From Atherix ibis (Eukaryota > Arthropoda > Insecta > Diptera > Athericidae): a DNA stretch of 64,000 nucleotides. Positions 1 through 10,477 of the stretch are shown here, piece after piece (the first letter of the stretch is position 1; every line of letters begins with the position of its first letter). The stretch spans positions 31,442,500-31,506,499 of the forward strand of contig OY282607.1 of assembly GCA_958298945.1 (NCBI GenBank), read 5' to 3'. Under the pieces are notes generated by a model that did not search any database, was not told where the DNA came from, and worked only from the letters and a program-made list of their open reading frames with translations. Both the position numbers and the translations under genes were made by a program.

Positions 1-916
1 TGGGTAGCTTTGGTTTTCTGCTTCAATTTGAAGACATCGGCTGCCGAATCGCATCGAATGCTTGTGGAGACCTATGGTGATAGTGCTTTATCGGAAATAA
101 CGTGCCGAGGTTGGTTTCGTCGGTTCAAAGACGGTAATTTTGACTTGTGGGACAAAAAGCGTGAAAATCGGCCTAGGAAGGATGAAGACCATCAATTGCA
201 GGCTCTTTGGACGAAGACGATACCCAATCGCAAAAAATGCTCGCGGAGTAATTGGGTGTTACTCAACCAGCCATTTCCATGCGTCTGCGTGCCATGGGGA
301 AGATTGAAAAGAGATCGGAAAATGGGTTCCGCATGAATTGAACGATAGACAGATGGAGCGATGAAAATTAGATATATTTCGAGAATCCTAAACGCAAGAA
401 ATTGTGGGTTGATCCCGGCCAACCATCAACATCCTCCCCAAGACCAAACCGCTTCGGACGGAAGAGGATACTGTGCATTTAGTGGGATCAGCAGGGTATC
501 CTCTACTATGAGATGTTGAAACCTCGTTAAACTGTTAATGCCCACCGCTACCACCAACAACTAATCAAATTGCACCGTGTTCTGCGTGAAAAAACGACGG
601 ATTATCAACAATGGTCCGAAACTATTTGGAGACACTCAACTGGGAGGGTGCAATTTGATTAGTTATCAATAATGCTCCGAAACCCCACCCCGCTTATTCC
701 GCTTATTCACCAGACCTGGCCCTTTCTGACTAACACCTGTTTTTGTCGATGGGCCACGCGCTCGCTGAGCAGCACTACGATTCTTACGAAGACGTCCGTA
801 AATGGCTTGATGAGTGGTTTGCCTCGAAAGAGAAGGAATTTTTTTGGCGTGGTATCCAGCAATTGCCCGAGAGATGGTAAAAATGTGTAGCTGGCGAGTG
901 CAAGTACTTTGAATAA
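1..916 (+). pseudogene. mariner transposase remnant (DD34D, Mos1-like), 5' partial
   Basis: This is a cut-and-paste transposase of the mauritiana mariner group that would excise and reinsert the element at TA sites. The frame opens inside the N-terminal helix-turn-helix region (FCFNLKTSAAESHRMLVE, about 16-72). It continues through GNFDLWDK (~136-160), the linker motif WVPHELN (~321-341), YSPDLALSD (~703-733) and a C-terminal ERW-KCV-KYFE block, with a terminal TAA at 914-916. The reading frame is broken several times. There is a stop after the linker, a deletion that removes the first catalytic Asp region (TGDEKW), and a stop in the C-terminus at 877-879. The block normally holding HDNAP now reads INNAPKP and lies after, not before, the MVRNYLETLNWE block, so the core has been locally rearranged. 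It cannot encode an active enzyme. The family assignment is strong. Confidence 0.88.
559..664. repeat. 18-bp perfect inverted repeat inside transposase remnant
   Basis: Arms at 559-576 and 647-664 (AACTAATCAAATTGCACC and its complement) flank the displaced catalytic segment of the family A copy. The right arm is an inverted duplicate of coding sequence, probably left by template-switching repair. Confidence 0.8.
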
Positions 917-998
917 ATTTGTTTTTGCTTTCTATGAAAAAAAAACATGTGTTTTTTTTTGACTAAAAAACCGCGGATTTAACCTTATACCCCTGGTA

Positions 999-1453
999 TA
1001 TCTCTTAGACATGTTGTCCATCGAAAAGTACAATTAAATTACAGGACTGTATTTTACGAATCACGAAAAGGATAACTCTTTATATTTAAAATGAGATATT
1101 GTAAAAATATGAACAATAAACCCTAAAAACAAATTTATTACTCGTATTATATAAATAATTGCTAACTAAAAAACAAATACTTATTTTAATATTCCAGATA
1201 TTATTTCAAATATGTGCACATATTGTCCATAAAAATTAGAATACAAAAAAAAAACTTCTATAAATTTTATGAAAATATTTTATGATTTTTTAGTATTTTC
1301 TACACAATTTAATATAATCGAAAGCATAAAGCGAATAATATTTCGGAAAACTTTTCAAAACTCTTCAAAGTATAGAAATTAATAAAATCCTAACTTTAAA
1401 GGAGTTCTAATAATTTTTGAGCTATGAGAATAAACTTTAATTTGTCGGGACAC

Positions 1454-1493
<40 letters not shown>

Positions 1494-3257
1494 GGAGCGA
1501 GAAGGCGATACGGGAAGGTAGAAAGAGAAATAAAGTGAAAAACACAGAAGTCCTTTATAGTTTCTTATGAAACTCAATAAAAGAGGAAAAAGAAATCTTC
1601 ACATTATACCTAAACAGAAATGTTAAAAGATAATGCATATTCGTATCCTTTTTGCTGGTTTTTGGAATGTCGAAAAACTTTTCGAGGACTATCTCACTTA
1701 GCTTATTGCTTGATATTTGGAGGAGGCGTTTTCCTTTTTACCGAAACAAATAATAAAGTTTTTACTGATTTCGAACTTTTGCTAAAACGAAACTTTCCTA
1801 TTTTGAATAAAAACTTTTTCCCATAACTATTCTATCTACTTGAAAACAAAAAATATACTAAAGTGTAGGTGGCAAATACACATATGTATAGATATTATTA
1901 TTTATTTTTTTATTAACTATTTTATTTTTCATTTACATGACCTGTTATCTAACTATTCGTAATGTGGAAGGAAAGATATTTTGATTGTTAATAACAATAT
2001 TGTGATTTGTTAACATTTTTTTTGTTGACAAAATTATCTTATTTTTATTGTGTTAGTGGTAAGATTATCAATGTTTATTGGTATTTTCTTATTTTCTTCT
2101 TAATATTTAAGAGCTATAAATTATCTATATCTCCAGAATATCCTGAAATTAACTTTAATTCTCCTTGACTATTTTCACGAGATGTTTAATATTTAAACCG
2201 ATAACACTGCTTGAATAAAAACAATATCTTAAAGGATAAGATTAGAAAAAATCTAACAGAATGAGACAATTAGAAATATTTTTCGTAAATTTACTGTTCA
2301 TATGTAATTATATAATTAAATTAATACTTATACAATAACAGTTTTTAAAAGAGAAAAAGATTTTTAAAATGTCATGAGAAAGTTAATTTGTAATAAAACA
2401 AAAATAATTGAGAAAATTTCCACCACAAACAGATAAGATAAATTTTATTTAAAACTGCTTCCCTATATTGGGGTAAGTTTAAAATATTTTTTTTTCACTA
2501 CAATAGAATCTATTTGTTCTGTAGATGTTCAAATAATATTAACAAGGATTTATTATAATTTAGATTATTAATTATAGTCGAATACCTTTAAGCAAATAAT
2601 AATTATCCACACCAATTTGGGTTACAATTAAAAAGGATTTAAAAATTATCTTTACACTTCGTTTAATTCTCAAGAATGGTAATTTTTTTTGTCTTAGGAA
2701 ATTTTTATTTTCCTAAGGAAATTTGTAAAATGTTAATAACTTGTAAGAATGGATAGAATAATAATGGGTGTTTTCGGCTGTAAATTTTTATTAATCTACC
2801 ATGTTTAATAAATTATTTTGAGTAAACTTTTTATCAGTTTCACTATTTTAGAGAAAATTTGATATATTAGCCGGAAAATAACATGCTTGGTTTTCTTTTT
2901 AATAAAAATCCTTTTGTTTCTGTTTATTAGCTCTAGGAAATATTTTTTTTCTTTAACTGGCGATAAGTAGATAAATATGAAAGAGAAGATAATAAATTTC
3001 AGATAGAGCGTCGTTGATAAGCACCGAATGTTCGAAAGGAATTTTTCGGATGAAATTCTTTAAACCCCAATAATTTATTTGAAAAGTTGAAGATATTGTG
3101 GAAAAAACGATTTAATTTACAATAACATGAAATTTCAATGAGATGCTTTCTTATAGTCGAAAAATGACGAGATCGGATTTATCATTTTATAAATTTTCCA
3201 TAACGTAAAAATAGTTTTTTTTTTAAAATTAAATAATAACAAATCAGGATAATATTT
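999..3257. other. AT-rich DNA without recognisable gene
   Basis: There are no transposase or reverse-transcriptase motifs. Open frames are short, and one reading LKDNAYSYPFCWF near 1620-1826 has no homology that I recognise. The only structured feature is the GA microsatellite at 1453-1494. The last 250 bases contain isolated phrases (e.g. TTATAGTCGAAAA near 3152) that resemble pieces of the satellite monomer that follows. Confidence 0.6.
1453..1494. repeat. (GA)n microsatellite
   Basis: About 40 bases of nearly pure GA dinucleotide with one A and one GG interruption, followed by a purine-rich tail to about 1535. The bottom strand is therefore CT-rich. Confidence 0.95.
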
Positions 3258-4929
3258 AATGGAAGCACAGAGAATTTCTTTTTTGTCTATGGTGGAATGT
3301 AAATTTTCGATTAATTAACTCGAATCACACAAAATAATTATCGTATTTCTACGATTTTTATTAACTACTAAACTCAATGTCGTTCACATATAAAAAATAT
3401 TCAAAAATAATTTTTTTTTAATGGAAATGAGAATTTTCAAACGTATTTTTACGATAAAGAACTATGAGTCAAATTTCATTTAAAAAAACGAAATATACAA
3501 AAAGAAAAATGAATTTTTTTACAGAAAATGAAGATCGTATTTTAACGATTAAGAAAATTTCTTATGGTCGAACATAATTCAAGATGACAAAATTCAGTTA
3601 TTGAAAAATCTATAATAAACGCCTTCAACTCAGTAAGAATTGATCGTATTTTTACGATAAAGGACTATGAGTTAGGTGCCAGCACAGACAATTTCTTTTT
3701 TGTCTATGGTGGAATGTGAATTTTCTATTAATTAACTCGAATCACACAAAATAATTATCGTATTTCTACGATTATTATTGACTACTAGACTCAATGTCGT
3801 TCACATATAAAAAATATTCAAAAATAATTTTTTTTTAATGGAAATGAGAATTTTCAAACGTATTTTTACGATTAAGAACTATGAGTCAAATTTCATTTAA
3901 AAAAACGAAATATACAAAAAGAAAAATGAATTTTTTTACAGAAAATGAAGATCGTATTTTAACGATTAAGAAAATTTCTTATGGTCGAACATATTCCAGA
4001 TGACAAAATTCAGTTATTGAAAAATCTATAATAAACGCCTTCAACTCAGTAAGAATTGATCGTATTTTTACGATAAAGGACTATGAGTTAGGTGGCAGCA
4101 CAGACAATTTCTTTTTTGTCTATGGTGGAATGTGAATTTTCTATTAATTAACTCGAATCACACAAAATAATTATCGTATTTCTACGATTATTATTGACTA
4201 CTAGACTCAATGTCGTTCACATATAAAAAATATTCAAAAATAATTTTTTTTTAATGGAAATGAGAATTTTCAACCGTATTTTTACGATAAAGAACTATGA
4301 GTCAAATTTCATTTAAAAAAAAACAAAATATAAAAAAGAAAAATTATTTTTTTTTACAGAAAATGAAGATCGTATTTTTACGATTAAGAAAATTTCTTAT
4401 AGTCGATCATAATTCAAGATGACAAAATTCAGTTATTAAAAAATCTTTTATAAACGCCTTCAACTCAGTAAGAATTGATCGTATTTTTACGATACAGGAC
4501 TATGAGTTAGGTGAAAGCACAGACAATTTCTTTTTTGTCTATGGTCGAATGTAAATTTTCTATTAATTTACTCGAATCACACAAAATAATTATCGTATTT
4601 CTACGATTATTATTAACTACTACACTCAATGTCGTTCACATATAAAAAATATTCAAAAATAAATTTTTTTTAATGGAAATGAGAATTTTCAACCGTATTT
4701 TTACGATAAAGAACTATGAGTCAAATTTCATTTACAAAAAACCAAATATACAAAAGAAAAATGAATTTTTTTACAGAAAATGAAGATCGTATTTCTACGA
4801 TTAAGAAAATTTCTTATAGTCGAACATAATTCAAGATGACAAAATTCAGTTATTAAAAAATTTTTAATAAACGCCTTCAACTCAGTAAGAATTAATCGTA
4901 TTTTTACGATAAAGGACTATGAGTTAGGT
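3258..4929. repeat. Satellite block 1: four ~417-bp tandem units, each a tetramer of ~100-bp monomers
   Basis: A landmark phrase (TCGTATTTCTACG) recurs at 3341, 3758, 4174 and 4593, giving spacings of 417, 416 and 419. Each unit starts near an AGCACAGA(C)AATTTCTTTTTTG phrase (3262, 3679, 4096, 4515) and ends GATAAAGGACTATGAGTTAGGT. Within one unit, versions of the box CGTATTTTTACG recur about every 96-112 bases, so each unit holds four diverged monomers. Copies 2 and 3 are almost identical, and copy 4 has more changes. No coding capacity is seen. Confidence 0.93.
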
Positions 4930-5640
4930 TAGTTTAAAATATTTAAATTTCTTATGATCAAACATAATTCAAGAATACAAAATGCATTTGGACGAATCCG
5001 AATTCTGTTAATTCACTTAAATTTTTTCTTATTTAATAAATTTTTCTTTTCGTAAAAAAATTCATTTAAAAATAGGAAATTTTTAGTGAAAAAATTCTTA
5101 CGATCATTATTTACTATGAAGCAAGTTCGTTCAAATAAAATTATTAAAAAAAGATAAAATTTCCAATCAACAAATTTAAGTACCATAGTAAAAATTGACC
5201 GTATTTTTACGATCATTATTTAATATGCGACGAGTTCTATTTAAAAAAAAAACAGGGAGAAATTTTAAGTAGAAATTAGAACTTCCAATAAACACACTCG
5301 ACTCAGTGTAAAAACTAATCGTATTTTTGCAATTAAGAATATTTTTTATTGTCCAAAAACAATTACAGAAAACTGAATTCAAGTTGATCAGATCGAATTC
5401 CATTTAATAACAATAAAAAAATGATTTAAAAATATTTTAGCAAAAAGGGAAAATTTCACATCGTAAAAATATCTTATTAAAAATACAATTTAATATCGTA
5501 AAAATATCGTATTTTTACGATCATTATATACTCCTTATGGTAGAAATAATTTTTATTTAAAAAAAAAAACATAATAAAAATAAAAGGAAATTTTCACTGC
5601 AAATTGAAATTTTCAATAAACACAGTCTACTCTTATAGCA
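4930..5640. repeat. Diverged satellite monomers between the two ordered blocks
   Basis: Single degenerate monomers are recognisable by CGTATTTTTACGATCATTATTTA near 5200, an altered box near 5320 and an exact box at about 5503-5518. Spacing is irregular, so this reads as an unhomogenised zone between the two higher-order blocks. Confidence 0.75.
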
Positions 5641-6606
5641 AATAATTATCGTATTTTTACGATCATACAAAATATTTCTACTCCTTTTTGTAGAAATATT
5701 TTGTATTTCAAAAAAACTATAATAAAAATAAATTTTAACTGCAAATTGAAATTTCCAATGAACGCATTCGACTCTTATAGCAAATAAAATATCGTATTTT
5801 TCCTTATCGTAGAAATATTTTTTATTTAAAAAAAAAAACATAAAAAATAAAAGGAAATTTTCACTGCAAATTGAAATTTTCAATGAATGTAGTCGACTCT
5901 CATAGCAAATAATTATCGTATTTTTACGATCATTGTGTACTTTTTTTTGTAGAAATATTTTGTATTTCAAAAAAACTATAATAAAAATAAAAATAAATTT
6001 TAACTGCAAATTGAAATTTCCAATGAACACAGTCTACTCTTATAGCAAAAATTTATCGTATTTTTACGATCATTGTGTACTCCTTATCGTAGAAATATTT
6101 TTTATTTAAAAAAAAACTATAATAAAAATAAATTTTAACTGCAAATTGAAATTTCCAATGAACGCATTCGACTCTTATAGCAAATAAAATATCGTATTTT
6201 TCCTTATCGTAGAAATATTTTTTATTTAAAAAAAAAACATAATAAAAATAAAAGGAAATTTTCACTGCAAATTGAAATTTTCAATGAATGCAGTCGACTC
6301 TCATAGCAAATAATTATCGTATTTTTACGATCATTGTGTACTCCTTTTTGTAGAAATATTTTGTATTTCAAAAAACTATAATAAAAATAAAAATAAATTT
6401 TAACTGCAAATTGAAATTTCCAATGAACACAGTCTACTCTTATAGCAAATAATTATCGTATTTTTACGATCAATGTGTACTCCTTATCGTAGAAATATTT
6501 TTTATTTCAAAAAAACTATAATAAAAATAAATTTTAACAGCAAATTGAAATCTCTAATGAACGCAGTCGACTTTTATAGCAAAAAATTATCGTATTTTTA
6601 CGATTA
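5641..6606. repeat. Satellite block 2: ~401-bp trimer units of 125-143-bp monomers
   Basis: The box ATCGTA-T4-TACGAT or its truncated form recurs with its TCG at 5649, 5792, 5916, 6056, 6192, 6317, 6456 and 6590. The spacings are 143, 124, 140, 136, 125, 139 and 134. Every third monomer matches: 5792/6192 share a truncated box followed by TCCTTATCGTAG, and 5916/6317 share the ATTGTGTAC follow-up. This gives a ~400-bp higher-order unit. Each monomer also carries CTGCAAATTGAAATTT and GACTCTTATAGCAAATAA. Long open frames on the minus strand come from stop-poor satellite DNA. Confidence 0.92.
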
Positions 6607-7045
6607 TTATTTATTATGAGTCAACTTCATTCAAAAAAATATATTTTAAAAGAAGAAATTTTTCGTATTTTTATAATTTCTTAAAATAAAAGCGTTCGAG
6701 TTATAGAAAAATATGGTCGTATTTTGACGATTAAAAGAATTTCTTATAGCCACAAACTATTGAAAACACTTAATTTAGAATAATCAAATTGAGTTTCGTT
6801 AACTTGCTTAAAAAAAATTATGATTTATTGTAAAAAATATTTCATAAAATAAATAAAAAACATATTTAAACGAGAGGGGGAGGAGGGGGTGGGGATTTTT
6901 TTGCTATCGTTAGAATATGTCATTCTAAATATTTTAGAAAATATTTTAAAAAATGGGGACAATTTTTATTAGAAATTTACATATTTCATAAACGGACTCA
7001 ATTCTAATAGTAAATAATTATCGTATTTTTACAATCATTATTTAT
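6607..7045. repeat. Decayed edge of the satellite domain
   Basis: Degenerate boxes near 6718 (GTCGTATTTTGACGATTAAA) and 7020 (ATCGTATTTTTACAATCATT) show the array fading out. A G-rich tract at 6873-6894 interrupts it. Confidence 0.7.
6873..6894 (+). other. G-rich tract, possible G-quadruplex
   Basis: GAGGGGGAGGAGGGGGTGGGG on the + strand, in otherwise very AT-rich DNA, has runs of five, two, five and four G separated by single bases. It could fold as a two-tier or imperfect three-tier quadruplex. This is inference only. Confidence 0.4.
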
Positions 7046-9020
7046 TTTAAGTGTCAAATTCGTTCAAATTAAAATTTTTGGTAGAAATAAATATTTTTAA
7101 TAAACGCTCTTGACTTATTATATTCGAATTCTGTTACACTATATAAATAAAAAGTGTAATTTTATAAATTTTATTTATTTGTAAAATAATTTTATTCAAA
7201 AAAAAAAAATATTAAAAAACCGGAGTAATTTTTAGCCGCAATTAAATGATAAGAATGAAATTGGTGCCTATACTTTAAATATCGTCGAATTGTGAATAAA
7301 AAATACATTTTTACTAAATTCAATATTACTAAAATATGTAAAACTTTCTTGAAAGAGGAAATAAACTATTTTAAAATGTATAAGACATTATTTTTAAACT
7401 AATTTATTTGATAATTAAACTAAAGTTAAGCCAAAATTTTAATATAAATTTTTTAAGGTGTTTGTCGTCAAAAAAATGTTGTAAAACAGACAAATTATAG
7501 AAAAAAATGTATTTTATGTACAAATGAGACGGTTTCAATTTGAAAATTAGTAGAAATATTTTTCTCAGTTATCAATTTTTAATTGTTTTCCAACCAATTT
7601 TAAAAAAAAAATATATTCAAACAGGAAAATATGTTTTCCTAGGGGTACTATCAACATTTTTCCAAATACCTACTTTCAATTTGTATCATAAAACTTGAAC
7701 CAAGTACAAAAATTATTTCCGAAAACGTTACCCATTCTTACCACTCGATCAATAATATGCACATTTCGATTAAGCAGCAATAAAATTTTAAATGTTCAGC
7801 AACAAAAAAAAACGCGTCTGTATACATTTTCGGTTAAGTTTAAATTTTCAATTCGTCTAACATAAACGGTGAAATATTTCCTATGCTCAGAGTCACGCCT
7901 GAACATGTGTTTATACCTCATCAACGTTGGTGTTACTGTTATCATCCCTTATTTATTTATTTATTTTTCTGACGGAAACATTCTAGTCAATTTTGTATAC
8001 ACCTTTATCGATTAATACGACCAAGATAACAAAAATCCATTATGTCGTTAAACAGCAAGAAGACCCGTGTTTCGATCGTACAGTTAGTTAGTCTCGGAAG
8101 TAGAATCTCTAAGCCTTTTCCATGATACTCTAACACTAGCAAGAAAACAGCAAACAAAATCATATAATTTTAATAATATTCAGTTTGACATTTTTGTATT
8201 TTGTTTTTATATTACTCGATATCATCTTCAAAGGGGGTAGAATTTAGCCAAAAATAATAACAACATTGTACAAAGACACAATGGTAGGGGGGGATGCGAA
8301 GTTGTTAAAAGGATTTTTCTGGTTTGACGTAAAACATAAAACTTTGTTGCTGAATTAAACGTATCCGAAATCGATTATTTCAATTTTGGTACTGAAACTA
8401 GTTGAATTGACAGGAGGAATTGGCGTGGAAAATCTGTCAGTTATAATATATTATCAATAATAGGGCAGTACGAAAAAAAAATTTGGTTTCCGTTCGTGTA
8501 GCATTTGTGTTGGCAGATGGTTAGAAAGGGTTAACTTTAATGGAGATAAAAATGATTAAAATAAAATTTCTTAGATATAAATCATAAACAAATGCGAGGG
8601 GATATTGAAAGAATTACTTTACGTAACAATGTATTTTGTTATCGGCAGAAATGCTAAAAAATATGGTAAGTCATACAAATTTGAAGAAGTTACCTTTTTT
8701 TAAGAATTTTCTGGAAGAAAAAATTAATTCTACAAATAACTTTTAAAAAAAAATTTCAAAAGAAAATGTTTATGGGGAAGGTAAAAGAGGACAATTTTTT
8801 AATGAGCGGATTTATTATACGATACTCGACAATAAAACTGTTTATAACGAGCAAAACAAATCCTTACGAACATCAACGATTTTTTTCGGAAGATTTTGGA
8901 TTGAAGGAATTGAATTTGACGCGAAGTAGAAAGGCTTTAAAACTGTGTTGAACAATAGATAAATAATTTGGATTTGTAGCGTGAGTTTTGATTGGTTGTA
9001 CAGTAGTCGATAATGTCTAT
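7046..9020. other. AT-rich DNA without recognisable gene
   Basis: I see no transposon or gene motif. A short ATG frame at 8766-8951 (61 codons, MFMGKVKEDNF...) has no recognisable domain or flanking signals, and I do not call it. Confidence 0.55.
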
Positions 9021-9028
9021 TAAGTTTC

Positions 9029-9300
9029 TTACGTACAGTTACTGGTAGCGAACTTTGCTACTTTATCATCAAAACGCTTACGACAGCACGGAGCCCGGTC
9101 TGGGACTGGGGAATCAAAACACTCTAGATGTCGTGGCTTCGCGCCGTGGTGGTCCAGTTCGGCACCCCTGAAGGCAGTACTCCTTTGAAGACAGTGCCTT
9201 CTTCGTCTTTCGGGAACACAAATGGAGCACCTATAGACTTTCCGGGCAGGATCTTCCTCATCCATACGGATTAAGTGTCAAGCTCACCGCAGTCTCACCA
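9029..9300 (-). pseudogene. LINE 3'-end fragment (C-terminus of non-LTR reverse transcriptase ORF)
   Basis: Read on the minus strand from about 9300, the sequence gives LR-A-HLIRMDEEDPARKV. This matches the common non-LTR C-terminal block (LRWxGHVxRMDEDRPAKKV). It is followed by an arginine-rich stretch (ERRRRHC) where a GTRRRGRP-type block is expected. Stops interrupt the upstream part. It is only about 80 codons of a ~1000-codon ORF and is non-functional. The downstream frame (RSTAFRGAELDHH...) is open but unrecognised. Confidence 0.55.
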
Positions 9301-9495
9301 GTTCTTATGCATCGAAAACCACGTACTCGAGCAGAATCTTTCGAAGAATTTTTGGCCCTCTACATTCAACAGCTTATTTAACGATGAGATCCTGGAGCGT
9401 TACTAATCGCCCGGTTGTGGATAAGATAAGCACAATATACCTTTGTGGAGTGGATATTTAATTCGTATGGATGAGGAAGATCCGGCCCGGAAAGT
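9237..9495. repeat. 36-bp inverted repeat made by two opposed LINE ends
   Basis: Arms at 9237-9272 and 9460-9495 match at about 34 of 36 positions. Each arm encodes RMDEEDPARKV, left on the minus strand and right on the plus strand. The foldback therefore comes from two copies of the same LINE tail in opposite orientation. Confidence 0.85.
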
Positions 9496-9516
9496 TCTTG
9501 TTTCTGAGATGACGTA
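9430..9516 (+). pseudogene. LINE 3'-end fragment (second copy, plus strand)
   Basis: The frame LWSGYLIRMDEEDPARKVLV-SEMT is followed by a stop at about 9514. It matches the same non-LTR C-terminal block as the minus-strand copy at 9029-9300. It is under 30 codons long and non-functional. Confidence 0.55.
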
Positions 9517-9603
9517 GTTCCTTATTAAACCAGGGCGGATATTGATTAGACCAGGGATATTTTATGTGATAAAAACCCGTAATAAGCTAATATCAACGTG
9601 TAT

Positions 9604-9664
9604 TAATTCAAGAAAATTAAAATTATATTAAATTATAATTAATATAATTTTATTTTCTTGAATT
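9604..9664. repeat. AT-rich hairpin, 25-26-bp arms
   Basis: Left arm about 9605-9630 and right arm 9639-9663 (AATTCAAGAAAA...) pair with a single-base indel around an 8-base loop. It has no associated gene. Confidence 0.8.
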
Positions 9665-10477
9665 GACTAAATTAAAAAGAAAACATAACATTTCATAGCC
9701 CAACACTAAATTATGTTGCATAAGAAAAAAAAATCAATTTTTTTGAACCATTTTTTGTTGTTGATAAAATTGCGCAATTTCACTATTTATTTATTATGAA
9801 TTCGATTACATACATTGCCAATATGAATATTTCATGAATTTATTGATCAAATATATTTACCATCAGTAATAAATACATTTTATTGAATTTTTATTAAATA
9901 ATAAAGTTTTTTATTATTGTATTATTATTATTTTTTCCTCAACGGTATATGAACATATTTTGATGAGTCAATATTATTGATGGAAAGGTCAAGAGATTAG
10001 TTCGAATGGTGAAATCTTAATAGAAATTCGAAAAGTTCAAACGAATTAATTTCGAATGTCACATAATATGATAAATGATGCATCGTTCGTTCTGTTAAGT
10101 CGATTTGAAACAATTGATAACAATTGTTATATTTTGATAAATTGATAATATGATATATAAAAACAAACTATAAAAAAATACTGTCATAATCGAATTTTTA
10201 GGGTGTTTGGGGATTTTTCAAATTCTTATTTCTAATCTAAAAAACCATCCAATACTGTGGGAAAATTTATTGTTTCTTAGAAAGTTAATAGATTTTTATA
10301 TCCGCAAAACTCAAGAATGTTTGTTCATACTTAAGAAAAACTGGAAGATTCAGGACGATAATAAAAATTTACAGGAACTATTAGCTTTTACAATTTTCCA
10401 AAAATCTGTACATATTATCATTACAAAAGGTTGGGGGCTAAAGATTTTTTAAGAAGTTAATTAGTAAAACAGGGAAA
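9665..10477. other. AT-rich DNA without recognisable gene
   Basis: An 81-codon frame at 10207-10452 starts at a TTG codon and contains nothing recognisable. No other signal is seen. Confidence 0.5.

Larger units (their letters stand above)
1..996 (+). mobile_element. mariner (family A, mauritiana/Mos1-like), left end outside window
   Basis: The right terminal inverted repeat is at about 971-996 and ends in CCCTGG, followed by a TA target site at 997-998. It matches the terminal repeat of the second family A copy at 17120-18236, which begins CCAGGTGTATAAG. Mos1 repeats also begin CCAGGTGTA (known). The left end lies before base 1. The interior is a decayed transposase gene. Confidence 0.88.

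Noticed and set aside
5557..6265. Minus-strand frames of 70-157 codons rich in Phe/Tyr/Lys
   Set aside because: They lie wholly inside the satellite array and repeat with its period, so stop-poor AT-rich monomers explain them.
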